Shown piece by piece: positions 9,110-16,826 of a stretch of DNA of 64,000 nucleotides. Every line of letters begins with the position of its first letter. The stretch's first letter is position 1. The notes under the pieces are model-generated. The model did not search any database. It had not been told where the DNA came from and saw only the letters and a program-made list of their open reading frames with translations. Made by a program: the position numbers and the translations under genes. The DNA is from Ornithinibacillus caprae. Its GTDB lineage: Bacteria; Bacillota; Bacilli; Bacillales; Amphibacillaceae. The DNA lies in contig NZ_WOCA01000002.1 of NCBI RefSeq assembly GCF_009728145.1, forward strand, positions 248,001-312,000, given 5' to 3'.

Positions 9110-9499
9110 ATGTTTCGTACGATGATGAAAAGTAAAATTCATCGGGCACGTGTGACAGAAGCAAATTTAAATTATGTTGGCAGTGTTACCATTGATCAAG
9201 ATATTTTAGACGAAGTAAATATATTACCTCATGAAAAGGTACAAATTGTTAATAACAACAATGGAGCCCGCCTTGAGACGTATGTGATTTCAGGTGAGAG
9301 GGGATCTGGTGTCGTTTGCTTAAATGGAGCGGCCGCACGATTGGTACAAAAAGGGGATGTTGTGATTATTGTTTCCTATGCACTTGTTTCAAATGAGGAG
9401 CTTGCTTCCCATAAACCAATCGTTGCAATCATGAATGAAAAAAATGAAATTACCGAGTTAATGGAAGAGGAGCCACCATTGACAATCGTGGAATCATAA
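9110..9499 (+). CDS. panD: Aspartate 1-decarboxylase precursor (first copy)
   Basis: PanD makes beta-alanine from L-aspartate and is a pyruvoyl enzyme formed by self-cleavage. The 129-residue proenzyme has the cleavage site G24-S25 in NYVGSVTID, and the conserved K9, Y22, R54, Y58 and N72 (CLNGAAAR). Third gene of the pan cluster, with AGGAGG 7 nt before the ATG. A second, clearly divergent panD lies at 26909-27301 in this window. Confidence 0.96.
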   Translation: MFRTMMKSKIHRARVTEANLNYVGSVTIDQDILDEVNILPHEKVQIVNNNNGARLETYVISGERGSGVVCLNGAAARLVQKGDVVIIVSYALVSNEELASHKPIVAIMNEKNEITELMEEEPPLTIVES

Positions 9500-9519
9500 G
9501 ATAGTTATTTTAAACAGAA

Positions 9520-9556
9520 ACAGTCTGATTCAATCATCGAATCAGACTGTTTTTTA
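9520..9556 (+). terminator. Terminator of panBCD
   Basis: A perfect 12-bp stem (ACAGTCTGATTC / GAATCAGACTGT) with a 7-nt loop and a following T run, 20 bp after the panD stop. Confidence 0.9.
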
Positions 9557-9559
9557 TTG

Positions 9560-9655
9560 GTAGCAGGGTAGGAAAGTCTATATTTTCCTATCTTGCGTAT
9601 GTGCAACGAAGGTATTCACCATAAATGCTTGATGAATGCCATGTTTCTATATATG
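9560..9655 (+). repeat. Intergenic repeat family A copy
   Basis: Reads GGTAGGAAAGTCTATATTTT, CCTATCTTGCGTATGTGCAA, CGAAGGTATTCACCATAAAT and GCTTGATGAATGCCA in sequence. The inner arms ATTC..GAAT can pair. Close match to the copy at 36053-36150. Placed between the convergent panD and panE. Confidence 0.6.
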
Positions 9656-9660
9656 TATGA

Positions 9661-10608
9661 TTATTTTGGATGAATCATCTGTGAATAGCTATTTTCCATA
9701 ATTTTTATTAGATTTAATAGCATATCATTATAGGGCGTTGGGATGCTGTGCTTTTTCCCTTCCTCCACAATTGCGCCGTTGATTGCATCTATTTCTGTTT
9801 TTCGCTCGTAGAGAATATCTGATAACATGGAGGAGGTATTCATGCCGATCTCTTCTTCTCCTAATCTGATACATTCGTCGACAGGGTGGTCAAACAATAA
9901 AGGAATATTTTTTGCCTTGGCGATCTTTATTGCCTCATTAACTAGCTCCTCTAAAATATGTTTGCCTTCTGGTAATCGTATGGCATCTCCATTTTTAAGT
10001 CTAGTTACTGCGGTTAATCCATTATAGGCAATATTAACAAGTAATTTACTCCATATGATCGACTGGACATTATCAGATACCTTTGTGTCGAGTCCACTTT
10101 TTGTGAAGGCTGATGCAATGTTTTCTAGTAGGTCATGATTGAAGTTAGATTCTACTGCGCCAATAAATGTGCTTCCCCATGCCTGATGCAAAATGGTTCC
10201 CGGCTTAGGGACACTTGCTCCGGACCATGTGCCTCCTACAAACACTTCCTGTTGTGGAGCCATTTTTTTAATAGCTTCCATATTTCCAATCCCGTTTTGT
10301 AAGGTAAGAATAGGTGTGTTACTCCGAATGAATGGTAACACGGTTTCTAAGACAATTTCTGTAGCAAATGTTTTAACTAGTACGACGATCATATCATAGT
10401 TGTCGGTTAGATCCGTTGGATTTGTTATAATCGGAAGTTTAACAGTGGTGTTATTACCGTGTTGATCTATGATCTTTAATCCGTCCTTTTTAATAGCTTC
10501 GACATGATGGTTTGATCGATTAAACAACGTTACGTCTACACCGTTTTGCGTTAACTTTCCCGCAAATAAACTTCCCATTGCACCAGATCCGAGGATTAAG
10601 AGTTTCAT
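9661..10608 (-). CDS. panE: 2-dehydropantoate 2-reductase
   Basis: PanE reduces ketopantoate to pantoate with NADPH. The 315-residue product has the N-terminal Rossmann motif LGSGAMGSLFAGKL (GxGxxG at residues 7-12), FNRSNHHVEAIKKDGL, and the catalytic-lysine helix SKLLVNIAYNGLTAVT, followed by the C-terminal helical domain with EINAINGAIVEEG-like sequence (TEIDAINGAIVEEGKKHSI). It is convergent with panD, so the four genes needed for pantothenate from ketoisovalerate and aspartate lie together. Confidence 0.93.
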   Translation of the reverse strand: MKLLILGSGAMGSLFAGKLTQNGVDVTLFNRSNHHVEAIKKDGLKIIDQHGNNTTVKLPIITNPTDLTDNYDMIVVLVKTFATEIVLETVLPFIRSNTPILTLQNGIGNMEAIKKMAPQQEVFVGGTWSGASVPKPGTILHQAWGSTFIGAVESNFNHDLLENIASAFTKSGLDTKVSDNVQSIIWSKLLVNIAYNGLTAVTRLKNGDAIRLPEGKHILEELVNEAIKIAKAKNIPLLFDHPVDECIRLGEEEIGMNTSSMLSDILYERKTEIDAINGAIVEEGKKHSIPTPYNDMLLNLIKIMENSYSQMIHPK

Positions 10609-10635
10609 ATTTATTCTCCTTTAGTGGTGGTTTAA

Positions 10636-10718
10636 TCAGCTTGCAGGATAGGAAAGTGTGAAATTATTCTATCTGCATTCGTTCAACTAAGGTATCTGTC
10701 ATTGCGTGTTCGTTTTCT
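10636..10718 (+). repeat. Intergenic repeat family A copy
   Basis: Contains GCAGGATAGGAAAGTGTGAA, CTATCTGCATTCGTTCAACT and AAGGTATCTGTCATTGCGTG, the same order of blocks as in the 9560 and 36053 copies. Lies upstream of panE. Confidence 0.5.
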
Positions 10719-10744
10719 AATTATGATTTTATCATGAAATTTTT

Positions 10745-10763
10745 GGGACAGGAAACCTGTCCC
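10745..10763. repeat. REP-like hairpin, short variant
   Basis: Perfect 8-bp inverted repeat GGGACAGG-AAA-CCTGTCCC. Shares the GGGACA core of the main REP-like family and lies next to the tandem array at 10851. Confidence 0.55.
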
Positions 10764-10850
10764 TCTTTTGCATCTTAAAAAAAGAATCTTCTATTTTATG
10801 GCGAATATATGGATATGTTACAAATAAATGGAAGGTGTTTTACATGATGA

Positions 10851-10974
10851 AGGGTCAGAACCGAGGTTGTCTGGGACAGAGGGTCAGACCCCAGGTTGCC
10901 AGGGACAGAGGGTCAGACCCCAGGTTGCCAGGGACAGAGGGTCAGACCCCAGGTTGCCTCAGACCCCAGGTTGT
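10851..10974 (+). repeat. Tandem array of REP-like units at the 3' end of speD
   Basis: Three units of 29 bp start at 10873, 10902 and 10931. Each begins GGGACAGAGGGTCAGACCCC and ends AGGTTGCCA; the units are identical to near-identical. A degenerate unit precedes them (10851-10872) and a partial one follows. There are no spacers, so this is not a CRISPR array. The array runs into the speD coding region and supplies its stop codon. Related to the dispersed GGGACAAGGGACCTGACCCC family. Confidence 0.9.
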
Positions 10975-11330
10975 GGTTTTACGGGTCCTATCCCACGTGG
11001 AATTTCGATTTTTTCGCTTGTTTTTGCATCTAATGCTTGAATAATATAGTCAACAGCAATGGTTGGGTCTACCTTTTCACCGCATGTATAAACATCGATG
11101 CTGGCATACCCGTGTTCTGGGAAGCTATGGACGGTTAAATGGGATTCGGAAATAATAACAACTCCGCTAACCCCATGTGGTGCAAATTGATGGAAGGCTA
11201 CTTCGCGAACCTCAGCACCTGCTTTAAGGGCTGCATCTACAAAGATTTGCTCTAAAAGGTTGATATTATTTAATACATCAATATTGCAGTTCCATAATTC
11301 AGCTATGATATGTCTCCCCAAAACATCCAT
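10959..11330 (-). CDS. speD: S-adenosylmethionine decarboxylase proenzyme
   Basis: SpeD decarboxylates SAM to give the aminopropyl donor for spermidine synthesis; its pyruvoyl group forms by self-cleavage at E62-S63. With the ATG at 11330 the product is 123 residues and places S63, H68 and C83 exactly at the numbering of well-studied bacterial SpeD proteins. AAGGGGA lies 9 nt upstream of that ATG. The in-frame ATG at 11375 lacks a ribosome binding site and overlaps the promoter. The last residues (PVKPQPGV) and the stop are encoded by the REP-like tandem array, so the natural tail has been replaced. Divergent from the PspA operon, which contains an aminopropyltransferase gene. Confidence 0.93.
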   Translation of the reverse strand: MDVLGRHIIAELWNCNIDVLNNINLLEQIFVDAALKAGAEVREVAFHQFAPHGVSGVVIISESHLTVHSFPEHGYASIDVYTCGEKVDPTIAVDYIIQALDAKTSEKIEIPRGIGPVKPQPGV

Positions 11331-11387
11331 TAAAAAAGTCCCCTTAGTTTTAGTTATTTCTTTTATGTGAAACATAGTATAATAGGG

Positions 11388-11416
11388 AGTATAAACTGGA
11401 TTCTACGTTTTTGCAA
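11388..11416 (-). promoter_or_regulatory. Sigma-A promoter of speD
   Basis: Minus strand: -35 TTGCAA (11416-11411), 17-bp spacer, -10 TATACT (11393-11388). Predicted start near 11381 gives a leader of about 50 nt to the chosen ATG. Confidence 0.6.
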
Positions 11417-11421
11417 TGAAT

Positions 11422-11441
11422 GGGACAAGGGACCTGACCCC
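11422..11441 (-). repeat. REP-like unit (single)
   Basis: Exact GGGACAAGGGACCTGACCCC on the plus strand. It sits between the divergent speD and sigma-W-type promoters, 10 bp before the -35 of the latter. Confidence 0.9.
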
Positions 11442-11451
11442 AAAAATTTTT

Positions 11452-11478
11452 TGAAACTTTTCTTTTTGTGGGTACGTA
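11452..11478 (+). promoter_or_regulatory. Sigma-W-type (ECF) promoter of the PspA operon
   Basis: TGAAAC at 11452-11457, a 17-bp T-rich spacer, then CGTA at 11475-11478 (followed by TTA). This matches the Bacillus sigma-W promoter pattern TGAAAC-N16/17-CGTA. It lies about 45 bp before the GTG start of the DUF4178 gene. Sigma-W drives pspA in Bacillus subtilis, so the motif and the gene content agree. Confidence 0.7.
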
Positions 11479-11523
11479 TTACTAGGTGTCGATTGGAATA
11501 TTTTTAGTTAGTGAGGTGAAGTT

Positions 11524-12036
11524 GTGGGTCTGTTTTCTAAGATTTTTTCAAAGAATAAAAGTAGTGAACCAGCACCGAAAGAAAGAACTGTATTATCTAT
11601 AAAGGTTGGTGACATTATCACTTATGATTTAGTTGATTACGAAGTAGTTGGAAAAATTACGTATCGAGATGGAAATTATGAGTGGTATGGGTATCAGTTA
11701 CTAGAAGGACATGATACAATTTGGTTAGCAGCGGAAATGGATGATGAACTGGAACTTGGTATTTATAAAAAAGTTCAGTTGCCTGTATCCAAACCGTTTC
11801 CAAAGGAACTTACGCATGAGGGTGAGACCTATTATTTAGATGAATCTGGTATAGCTAAGATACTTGGTGAAGGTAGAAGTGCAAACTTGCAAGGAGCGGA
11901 AATGGAATACGCTGATTATGCAAACAATGATGAATCCAAATTCATCAGTTTGGAAGCTTGGGGAACTGAGGTAGAAGCAAGCTCAGGATATCCAATTGAA
12001 CCATATGAGATTAAAATCATGGCAGGATCAAGGTAA
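11524..12036 (+). CDS. DUF4178 protein, first gene of the PspA operon
   Basis: A 170-residue soluble protein. After a basic N-terminal stretch (GLFSKIFSKNK) it has a DUF4178-type beta-rich domain: VGDIITYDLVDYEVVGKITY, WYGYQLLEG, TIWLAAEMDDE. DUF4178 proteins recur next to PspA and DUF350 genes; their biochemical role is not known. The start is GTG at 11524 with GAGGTGAAG just upstream. Followed by pspA after 66 bp. Confidence 0.75.
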   Translation: MGLFSKIFSKNKSSEPAPKERTVLSIKVGDIITYDLVDYEVVGKITYRDGNYEWYGYQLLEGHDTIWLAAEMDDELELGIYKKVQLPVSKPFPKELTHEGETYYLDESGIAKILGEGRSANLQGAEMEYADYANNDESKFISLEAWGTEVEASSGYPIEPYEIKIMAGSR

Positions 12037-12102
12037 TCCCTATAAAGGACCTAACTGTCAGACTTATGAATATAAAAAGATAAATTTTTGAGGAGGGTAA
12101 CT

Positions 12103-12771
12103 ATGTTTAAATTTTTTAAACGTGTAAAAACAGTTGTGAGTTCAGAGTTAAATAGTGCGCTAGAAAAAGCGGAAGATCCGGTGAAAATGCTTGATCAGTA
12201 CATGCGTGATATGGCAGAGGATATCCGTGAGGTGGAATCGGCAGTTGCGAAACAAATTGCCAATGAAAAAATGCTAAAGCGTAAATTGGATGATGCCAAT
12301 GCTATGGTGGAAAAAAGACAAAAGCAAGCAGAACAAGCAATTGAAGCAGGAAATGATGAGCTAGCTCGTCGTGCACTTCAAGATAAAAAAGACCATGATT
12401 CAACCGCAGCATCTTTCCAGGAATCATGGGAAAGAGCTAAGAATGATTCGGAAATGCTACGCAATAAATTAGATGAAATGAAAAAAGAATATCAGGAAAT
12501 GAAGCTGAAAAAAGATTCCTTAAAAGCGCGAGCTGAATCCGCAAAAACTCGTACAAAAATTAATCGTACGATGTCTTCTATTGGCAATGACGCATCCAAG
12601 CAAGGATTTGAGCGCATGGAAGAAAAAGTTATGCAATTTGAAGCGGAAGCAGAAACAAGTGATGATATGTCACAGGAAAGCCGCACTTTAGATGATGAGT
12701 TTAAGGATCTAGAGAAAGATAGTGTTGATGATGAATTAGCCGCATTAAAAGAAAAAATGAGTAAAAAGTAG
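12103..12771 (+). CDS. pspA: PspA/IM30 family membrane-stress protein
   Basis: A 222-residue, almost entirely alpha-helical protein starting MFKFFKRVKTVVSSELNSAL, with the amphipathic N-terminal helix and EKAEDPVKMLDQYMRDMAEDI typical of PspA/IM30. Long coiled coils cover ~25-185. It is an ESCRT-III-related protein that binds and stabilises damaged membranes. The ATG at 12103 follows GAGGAGGG; an upstream in-frame ATG overlaps this site. It sits in an operon with DUF4178, DUF4247, DUF350 and an aminopropyltransferase, a PspA context described in comparative surveys of Psp systems. Confidence 0.93.
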   Translation: MFKFFKRVKTVVSSELNSALEKAEDPVKMLDQYMRDMAEDIREVESAVAKQIANEKMLKRKLDDANAMVEKRQKQAEQAIEAGNDELARRALQDKKDHDSTAASFQESWERAKNDSEMLRNKLDEMKKEYQEMKLKKDSLKARAESAKTRTKINRTMSSIGNDASKQGFERMEEKVMQFEAEAETSDDMSQESRTLDDEFKDLEKDSVDDELAALKEKMSKK

Positions 12772-12845
12772 GCAGGTAGCTACAGGAGCAGTCTAGTCAC
12801 CTGAGACAAACAGCTGCTCCTTATCCTGTAAAGAGGGGGATTGAT

Positions 12846-13463
12846 TTGTTTAAACGAGGGATGTTACTTATCGGGCTTTTATTCCTATTGATTCTTTTAG
12901 CTTCATGTTCATCTCGTGGGATCGACCAAGGAATGTCGTTTGCGGCTGAAGATATTCCGAATGAACCTTCGAAAGATGAAATCATAGAGACGATTAATCA
13001 TTCGACTAACTATGAAATCGATGATGTAATCGAAGCTAATTTTTCGAGGATGGATGAGGTAAGTGGTGATGGTTCTAAAGCAGAAATCTATGCCACTACT
13101 CAATTTGGACTTACAGAGCTTAGTTCTGTTATTTCAAATGCTATTGAACCAAGGGAAATAAGTGAAGTGAAGGATAATCAGCAAATTTTAATTTATCCAG
13201 ATCACTTTCTTACATTAAGGGAAAGTGAAGAGGACTCTGATGTACTTTTAATCGAGGTTGCAAGTGATGAGTTTGTTAGACGAAACTACTCACCGAACTT
13301 TTTAAGTACATATTTTTCTATCAGACTATTAGAGAGTATGTTAGGGACAAGTAATTGGGGCAGCAGTAACAAAGGTGGATATACAGGCATGGGAGGTTTG
13401 GGGGGTTCGTCCGGTCGTGGAAACACGACATTTAGAGGGGGAGGCCCTGGAACAGGAAAATAA
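12846..13463 (+). CDS. DUF4247-type lipoprotein
   Basis: A 205-residue secreted lipoprotein. Signal peptide residues 1-20 end in the lipobox LLASC with C21. The middle resembles DUF4247 (SNAIEPREISEVKDNQQILI, YPDHFLTLRE). The C-terminus (~168-205) is glycine-rich and low-complexity (GGYTGMGGLGGSSGRG). Start is TTG behind GAGGGGG. It is probably on the outer face of the membrane, working with the DUF350 protein encoded 15 bp downstream. Function unknown. Confidence 0.7.
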   Translation: MFKRGMLLIGLLFLLILLASCSSRGIDQGMSFAAEDIPNEPSKDEIIETINHSTNYEIDDVIEANFSRMDEVSGDGSKAEIYATTQFGLTELSSVISNAIEPREISEVKDNQQILIYPDHFLTLRESEEDSDVLLIEVASDEFVRRNYSPNFLSTYFSIRLLESMLGTSNWGSSNKGGYTGMGGLGGSSGRGNTTFRGGGPGTGK

Positions 13464-13478
13464 AGGGAAGGTGATAAA

Positions 13479-13874
13479 ATGGAACCATTTATCTCTACGT
13501 TAATTTATTTTGTGGTAGCAATCATTATTGTGGTAATCGGCTTAATTATTTTTGAGAACATGACTCGAAAATACAAGGACATGGAAGAAGTTAAAAATGG
13601 GAATCATGCAGTTGCATTGTCAATCGTCGGGAAGATCATTGGGATTTGTATCATTCTATCGTTTGCGATCTATAATAGCAATGTAATATACGAAACAATC
13701 ATTTGGGGTGCAGTTGGTGTTGCGTTACAAATGATTGCCTATTGGATTTTCGATTTATTAACTAGAAATTTTTCCGTGGAAGAGCAACTTAAAAACAATA
13801 ATATTGCAGTAGGGATTATTTCAATGGGTGTATCGATTGGATTAGCATTAGTAATCGGTGCTTCCATTACGTAA
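13479..13874 (+). CDS. DUF350 membrane protein (YjfL-like)
   Basis: A 131-residue protein with four transmembrane helices in two similar halves (~8-28, 42-62, 68-90, 108-130), the DUF350 arrangement. Each half carries an N-A-V/A-G/A-L/I turn (NHAVALSIVGK; NIAVGIISMG). DUF350 proteins accompany PspA homologues in many bacteria. Starts with GGGAAGGTG spaced 7 nt from the ATG. Confidence 0.82.
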   Translation: MEPFISTLIYFVVAIIIVVIGLIIFENMTRKYKDMEEVKNGNHAVALSIVGKIIGICIILSFAIYNSNVIYETIIWGAVGVALQMIAYWIFDLLTRNFSVEEQLKNNNIAVGIISMGVSIGLALVIGASIT

Positions 13875-13955
13875 CGGAATATTTCGGTTGGCGGTCAGGC
13901 TCTTGCTTGGCCGTTTATTATTATCAGGCTAGTTTTTAGGTGGAGTGGATCAAAC

Positions 13956-15506
13956 TTGAATGAAGCAGCAATTAGACAAAGTAAAATTATTTATTGGTCA
14001 TCTGGAATTGTATCGATTTGTGGAATTATATTTGAAGTATTATTTGGTGCATTAGGTTCGTACATATTAGGTGATGGGGTCAAACAGTATACGCTAACCA
14101 TCTCTTTATTCTTAACAGGGATGGGGATTGGTGCTAGCTTAAGTGAAAAGTTTATGAAAAACCTAATTATCACGTTTGTGTGGATTGAGTTTGGTGTTGC
14201 TATTATTGGTGGTTTTTCTAGTTTTACGATGTTTGGAATTACAGCGTTTGCTCCTGCTGGAACCGATGCGTTTTATTTATATTTAATTACCTTATTAGTT
14301 GGTGCGTTAACAGGGGTTGAATTGCCGATTCTTATTCGTAAAGCAAATGAAATTGGTGTCACCTTAAATAAAAGCACAGCTCGGGTGTTATTTTCTGATT
14401 ATTCTGGAGGCTTAATTGGTGGACTACTATTTGTATTCTTTTTCCGACCCTATTTTGGCATGGTAAAAACAGCTTTTTTAGTTGGTTGTATTAATCTAAC
14501 GGTTGCCTTAATTGTGCTATGGCTATTCCGTAAAGAAATTCGGCATTTTGTGGTACATGCAGTGATTGGGGTTAGTATTGGAATCATATTAATGCTTGGG
14601 TTATTTTTTGGGGAAGCAATGGCATTTAAGTTTGAACAAAAGCTATACAAGGATCCGATAATTCATATGGAAGATAGTAACTATCAAAAAATTACCATCA
14701 CGAAAGATAAAGAAGATGTTCGTCTCTTTTTAGATGGGCAGCTACAATTTAGTTCGATTGATGAGCACCGTTACCACGAAGTACTTGTCCACCCTACGAT
14801 GGGGTATGCGGAAAATCCTGAGAACATATTGATCTTGGGTGGTGGAGACGGAATTGCAGCGAAGGAAGTTCTTAAATATGATGGGGTGAAGTCTATTACG
14901 CTCGTTGATTTGGATCCAGCTGTTGTTGAATTGGCTAATACTAATCGGCATTTACTTGAAGCGAATGAAGGTGCGTTGAAAAATGAAAAAGTACAGGTTG
15001 TGAACACGGATGCCTTTCAGTATTTAGAGGAAACAGATGAGTGGTTTGATGTCATTATTGTTGATTTACCTGACCCGAATAATGAAAGTTTAAACAAACT
15101 GTATACGAAGGAATTTTACTCGATGGTGCGAAATCATTTAATACCTGGAGGAGCAGTCATGATCCAGGCGACAAGCCCTGTCTTTGCGACAGAAGTGTAC
15201 TGGACGATTGCAGAGACTGTTTCATCTACAGGGTTATATACGGAGCATTTCCATGTTGATGTGCCTAGCTTTGGTAATTGGGGATTTGTAATGGCAAGTA
15301 GAGAGGCGATCGATCTTGCAGAAATCGAGATCTCCGTCCCAACTAAATTTATCACTCCAGACATGCTACCTGCATTAGCAGTATTCGGGAAGGATGAAGA
15401 CTCAGAAATAGTAAAGAAGAACGGGGATCTAGTAGAATTAAAGCCCAATACATTAATAGACCCACACCTAATTGAGATTTATGAGAAGGAATGGGTGAAT
15501 TACTAG
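13956..15506 (+). CDS. Membrane-anchored polyamine aminopropyltransferase (spermidine synthase-like)
   Basis: A 516-residue fusion-type protein: about seven N-terminal membrane helices (~15-225), then a spermidine-synthase-like Rossmann domain (~240-470) with ILILGGGDGIAAKEVLKY, LVDLDPAVVELA, NTDAFQYLE and IIVDLPDPN at the catalytic aspartate site. Such enzymes would transfer an aminopropyl group from decarboxylated SAM, made by SpeD, to an amine acceptor at the membrane. The acceptor is unknown. TTG start behind AGGTGGAG. Last gene of the PspA operon; its stop is 1 bp from a REP-like palindrome. Confidence 0.85.
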   Translation: MNEAAIRQSKIIYWSSGIVSICGIIFEVLFGALGSYILGDGVKQYTLTISLFLTGMGIGASLSEKFMKNLIITFVWIEFGVAIIGGFSSFTMFGITAFAPAGTDAFYLYLITLLVGALTGVELPILIRKANEIGVTLNKSTARVLFSDYSGGLIGGLLFVFFFRPYFGMVKTAFLVGCINLTVALIVLWLFRKEIRHFVVHAVIGVSIGIILMLGLFFGEAMAFKFEQKLYKDPIIHMEDSNYQKITITKDKEDVRLFLDGQLQFSSIDEHRYHEVLVHPTMGYAENPENILILGGGDGIAAKEVLKYDGVKSITLVDLDPAVVELANTNRHLLEANEGALKNEKVQVVNTDAFQYLEETDEWFDVIIVDLPDPNNESLNKLYTKEFYSMVRNHLIPGGAVMIQATSPVFATEVYWTIAETVSSTGLYTEHFHVDVPSFGNWGFVMASREAIDLAEIEISVPTKFITPDMLPALAVFGKDEDSEIVKKNGDLVELKPNTLIDPHLIEIYEKEWVNY

Positions 15507-15507
15507 G

Positions 15508-15550
15508 GGGGTCAGGTCCCTTGTCCCAATGGGACAAGGGACCTGACCCC
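15508..15550. repeat. REP-like palindrome (paired units)
   Basis: GGGGTCAGGTCCCTTGTCCC (15508-15527), 3-nt centre, then its exact complement (15531-15550). The 20-bp stem directly follows the aminopropyltransferase stop and could end transcription as an intrinsic-terminator-like hairpin (six A residues follow, so T-run polarity favours the minus strand). Confidence 0.92.
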
Positions 15551-15562
15551 AAAAAACCGGGA

Positions 15563-15590
15563 TTGACATTTTTTTGAATCCTGTTAAACT
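15563..15590 (+). promoter_or_regulatory. Promoter of the IclR-family regulator gene
   Basis: -35 TTGACA (15563-15568), 16-bp spacer, -10 TAAACT (15585-15590). The same -35/-10 pair and spacing recur at 16586-16613 before the catabolic operon. AAGTTT..AAACTT half-sites overlap the start region and may allow autoregulation. Confidence 0.55.
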
Positions 15591-15650
15591 GATGGAAGTT
15601 TATAACAGCAAACTTGGTTTTATATATTAATATCTGGAGGTGAGTGAGTT

Positions 15651-16421
15651 TTGAGTAAACAAAAATATTGGGTTCCAGCATTAGAAAAAGCCAATTTAAT
15701 ACTTGAACAAATCGCTAAACATCCAAAAGAACTAAGGTTAATTGATCTATCGAATAAATTAGAGATCAACAAAAGCTCCATGTACTCTTTATTAAATACA
15801 CTAGAATCCCTTGGTTGGATCCATAAGGAGAAAAGCGAAACGTATTCATTGGGTTCCGTGTTAGGTTTTATAGGGTCTAATTATTTAAATCAATTCAATA
15901 TTTTGGAAGCATTTTCAAGAGAAGCTAAAAAAGCTATCGAAATAGTAGATGAACATATTCAATTAGGGAAATTAATTGGAAATGAAGTATTTTATATTGG
16001 AAGAGAGCAGGGTAGTTCTCCAGTTCGTTTGGTAACAGATCCTGGGACAAGGTATCCTTCCTATGCATCAGCAATCGGAAAAATTCAGTTAATTAATTTT
16101 AACTACGATGAATTAAGAGGAATTTTTCCAAACTATTATTTTGAACAAAAAACAGAGCATACTGTAAAAAACGTAGACCAATTATGGGAGCAAGTTCAAA
16201 AAGCGAAAATTGATGGTTATGTAGTAGAAGAACAAGAGGGTGCCGATGGTTTTTATTGTGTGGCAGCACCTATATATGATCATAGTAATAAGGTTGTGTA
16301 CGGGGTTAGTTTTACTATGACTGAAACTAGTTGGCTTAAAAAAAAGAAAATTGCTAAAGAGGAAATTACAAAACTAGCTCATAAACTATCCGAGGGTAAT
16401 GGGTATGTTGGGTATTCATAA
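15651..16421 (+). CDS. IclR-family transcriptional regulator
   Basis: A 256-residue regulator with an N-terminal winged helix-turn-helix (~8-65; LRLIDLSNKLEINKSSMYSL) and a C-terminal IclR effector-binding domain (~75-250; DPGTRYPSYASAIGK, VVEEQEGADGFYCVAAPI). It is the likely local regulator of the adjacent hydrolase-dehydrogenase-dehydratase-permease operon, which begins 400 bp downstream with a palindromic operator candidate. The effector would then be a rhamnonate-pathway intermediate; this is inference. TTG start after CTGGAGGTGA. Confidence 0.88.
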   Translation: MSKQKYWVPALEKANLILEQIAKHPKELRLIDLSNKLEINKSSMYSLLNTLESLGWIHKEKSETYSLGSVLGFIGSNYLNQFNILEAFSREAKKAIEIVDEHIQLGKLIGNEVFYIGREQGSSPVRLVTDPGTRYPSYASAIGKIQLINFNYDELRGIFPNYYFEQKTEHTVKNVDQLWEQVQKAKIDGYVVEEQEGADGFYCVAAPIYDHSNKVVYGVSFTMTETSWLKKKKIAKEEITKLAHKLSEGNGYVGYS

Positions 16422-16503
16422 TTGTTTTCCAGTGAAGTATTAAAATGTACTGAGTTTTAGTACGTTAATCTAATTATTCATAAAAAAATATAATAACTCG
16501 AAA

Positions 16504-16545
16504 GGTCACATGTCTTCCATTAGTCGACATGTGGCTTTTTCTCTT
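16504..16545 (+). terminator. Terminator after the IclR regulator gene
   Basis: Stem TCACATGTC (16506-16514) with GACATGTGG (16525-16533), nearly perfect, 10-nt loop, followed by TTTTTCTCTTTT. Confidence 0.8.
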
Positions 16546-16585
16546 TTCTATAAAACTAACTGTTAATTTAAATTTTGATAAATAT

Positions 16586-16613
16586 TTGACAATTAAGATG
16601 CATATGTTAAACT
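16586..16613 (+). promoter_or_regulatory. Promoter of the rhamnonate-type catabolic operon
   Basis: -35 TTGACA (16586-16591), 16-bp spacer, -10 TAAACT (16608-16613). The transcript would begin near 16620, just before the palindromic operator, leaving a leader of about 200 nt. Confidence 0.5.
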
Positions 16614-16634
16614 ATGATTAGTTCATCAAACAAA

Positions 16635-16660
16635 ACTTAGTTTACTATAATAAACTAAGT
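16635..16660. promoter_or_regulatory. Palindromic operator candidate (IclR regulator)
   Basis: Perfect 10-bp inverted repeat ACTTAGTTTA-CTATAA-TAAACTAAGT immediately downstream of the predicted -10. Its size and place fit a repressor site for the neighbouring IclR-family protein. Confidence 0.55.
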
Positions 16661-16753
16661 GATTTGAAAAAGAAAACTATTATATTCTGAAAAGTAAGCT
16701 GATATAAAAACGAAAGACAAAATTATAGACCGATTGCATCTTTTTTCAGCTTA

Positions 16754-16768
16754 TTGGAAGCGGTGTCA
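16754..16768 (+). promoter_or_regulatory. cre box in the leader of the rhamnonate-type operon
   Basis: TTGGAAGCGGTGTCA matches the cre consensus WTGNAANCGNWNNCW at every fixed position. It lies about 150 bp downstream of the promoter, where CcpA can block elongation. The rest of the 16546-16826 leader shows no gene. Confidence 0.5.
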
Positions 16769-16826
16769 ATCGTTTGTTTTTGTATCGATCGTTTACTGGC
16801 AAGAACAAAGTAAAAGGAGTGGCATA

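Noticed and set aside
10851-10974. Possible CRISPR array (three 29-bp repeats)
   Set aside because: Units are directly adjacent with no unique spacers, no cas genes nearby, and the unit matches the dispersed REP-like family.
10828-11044. Two short plus-strand reading frames through the repeat array
   Set aside because: They translate the tandem repeat, lack a ribosome binding site, and overlap the end of speD on the other strand.
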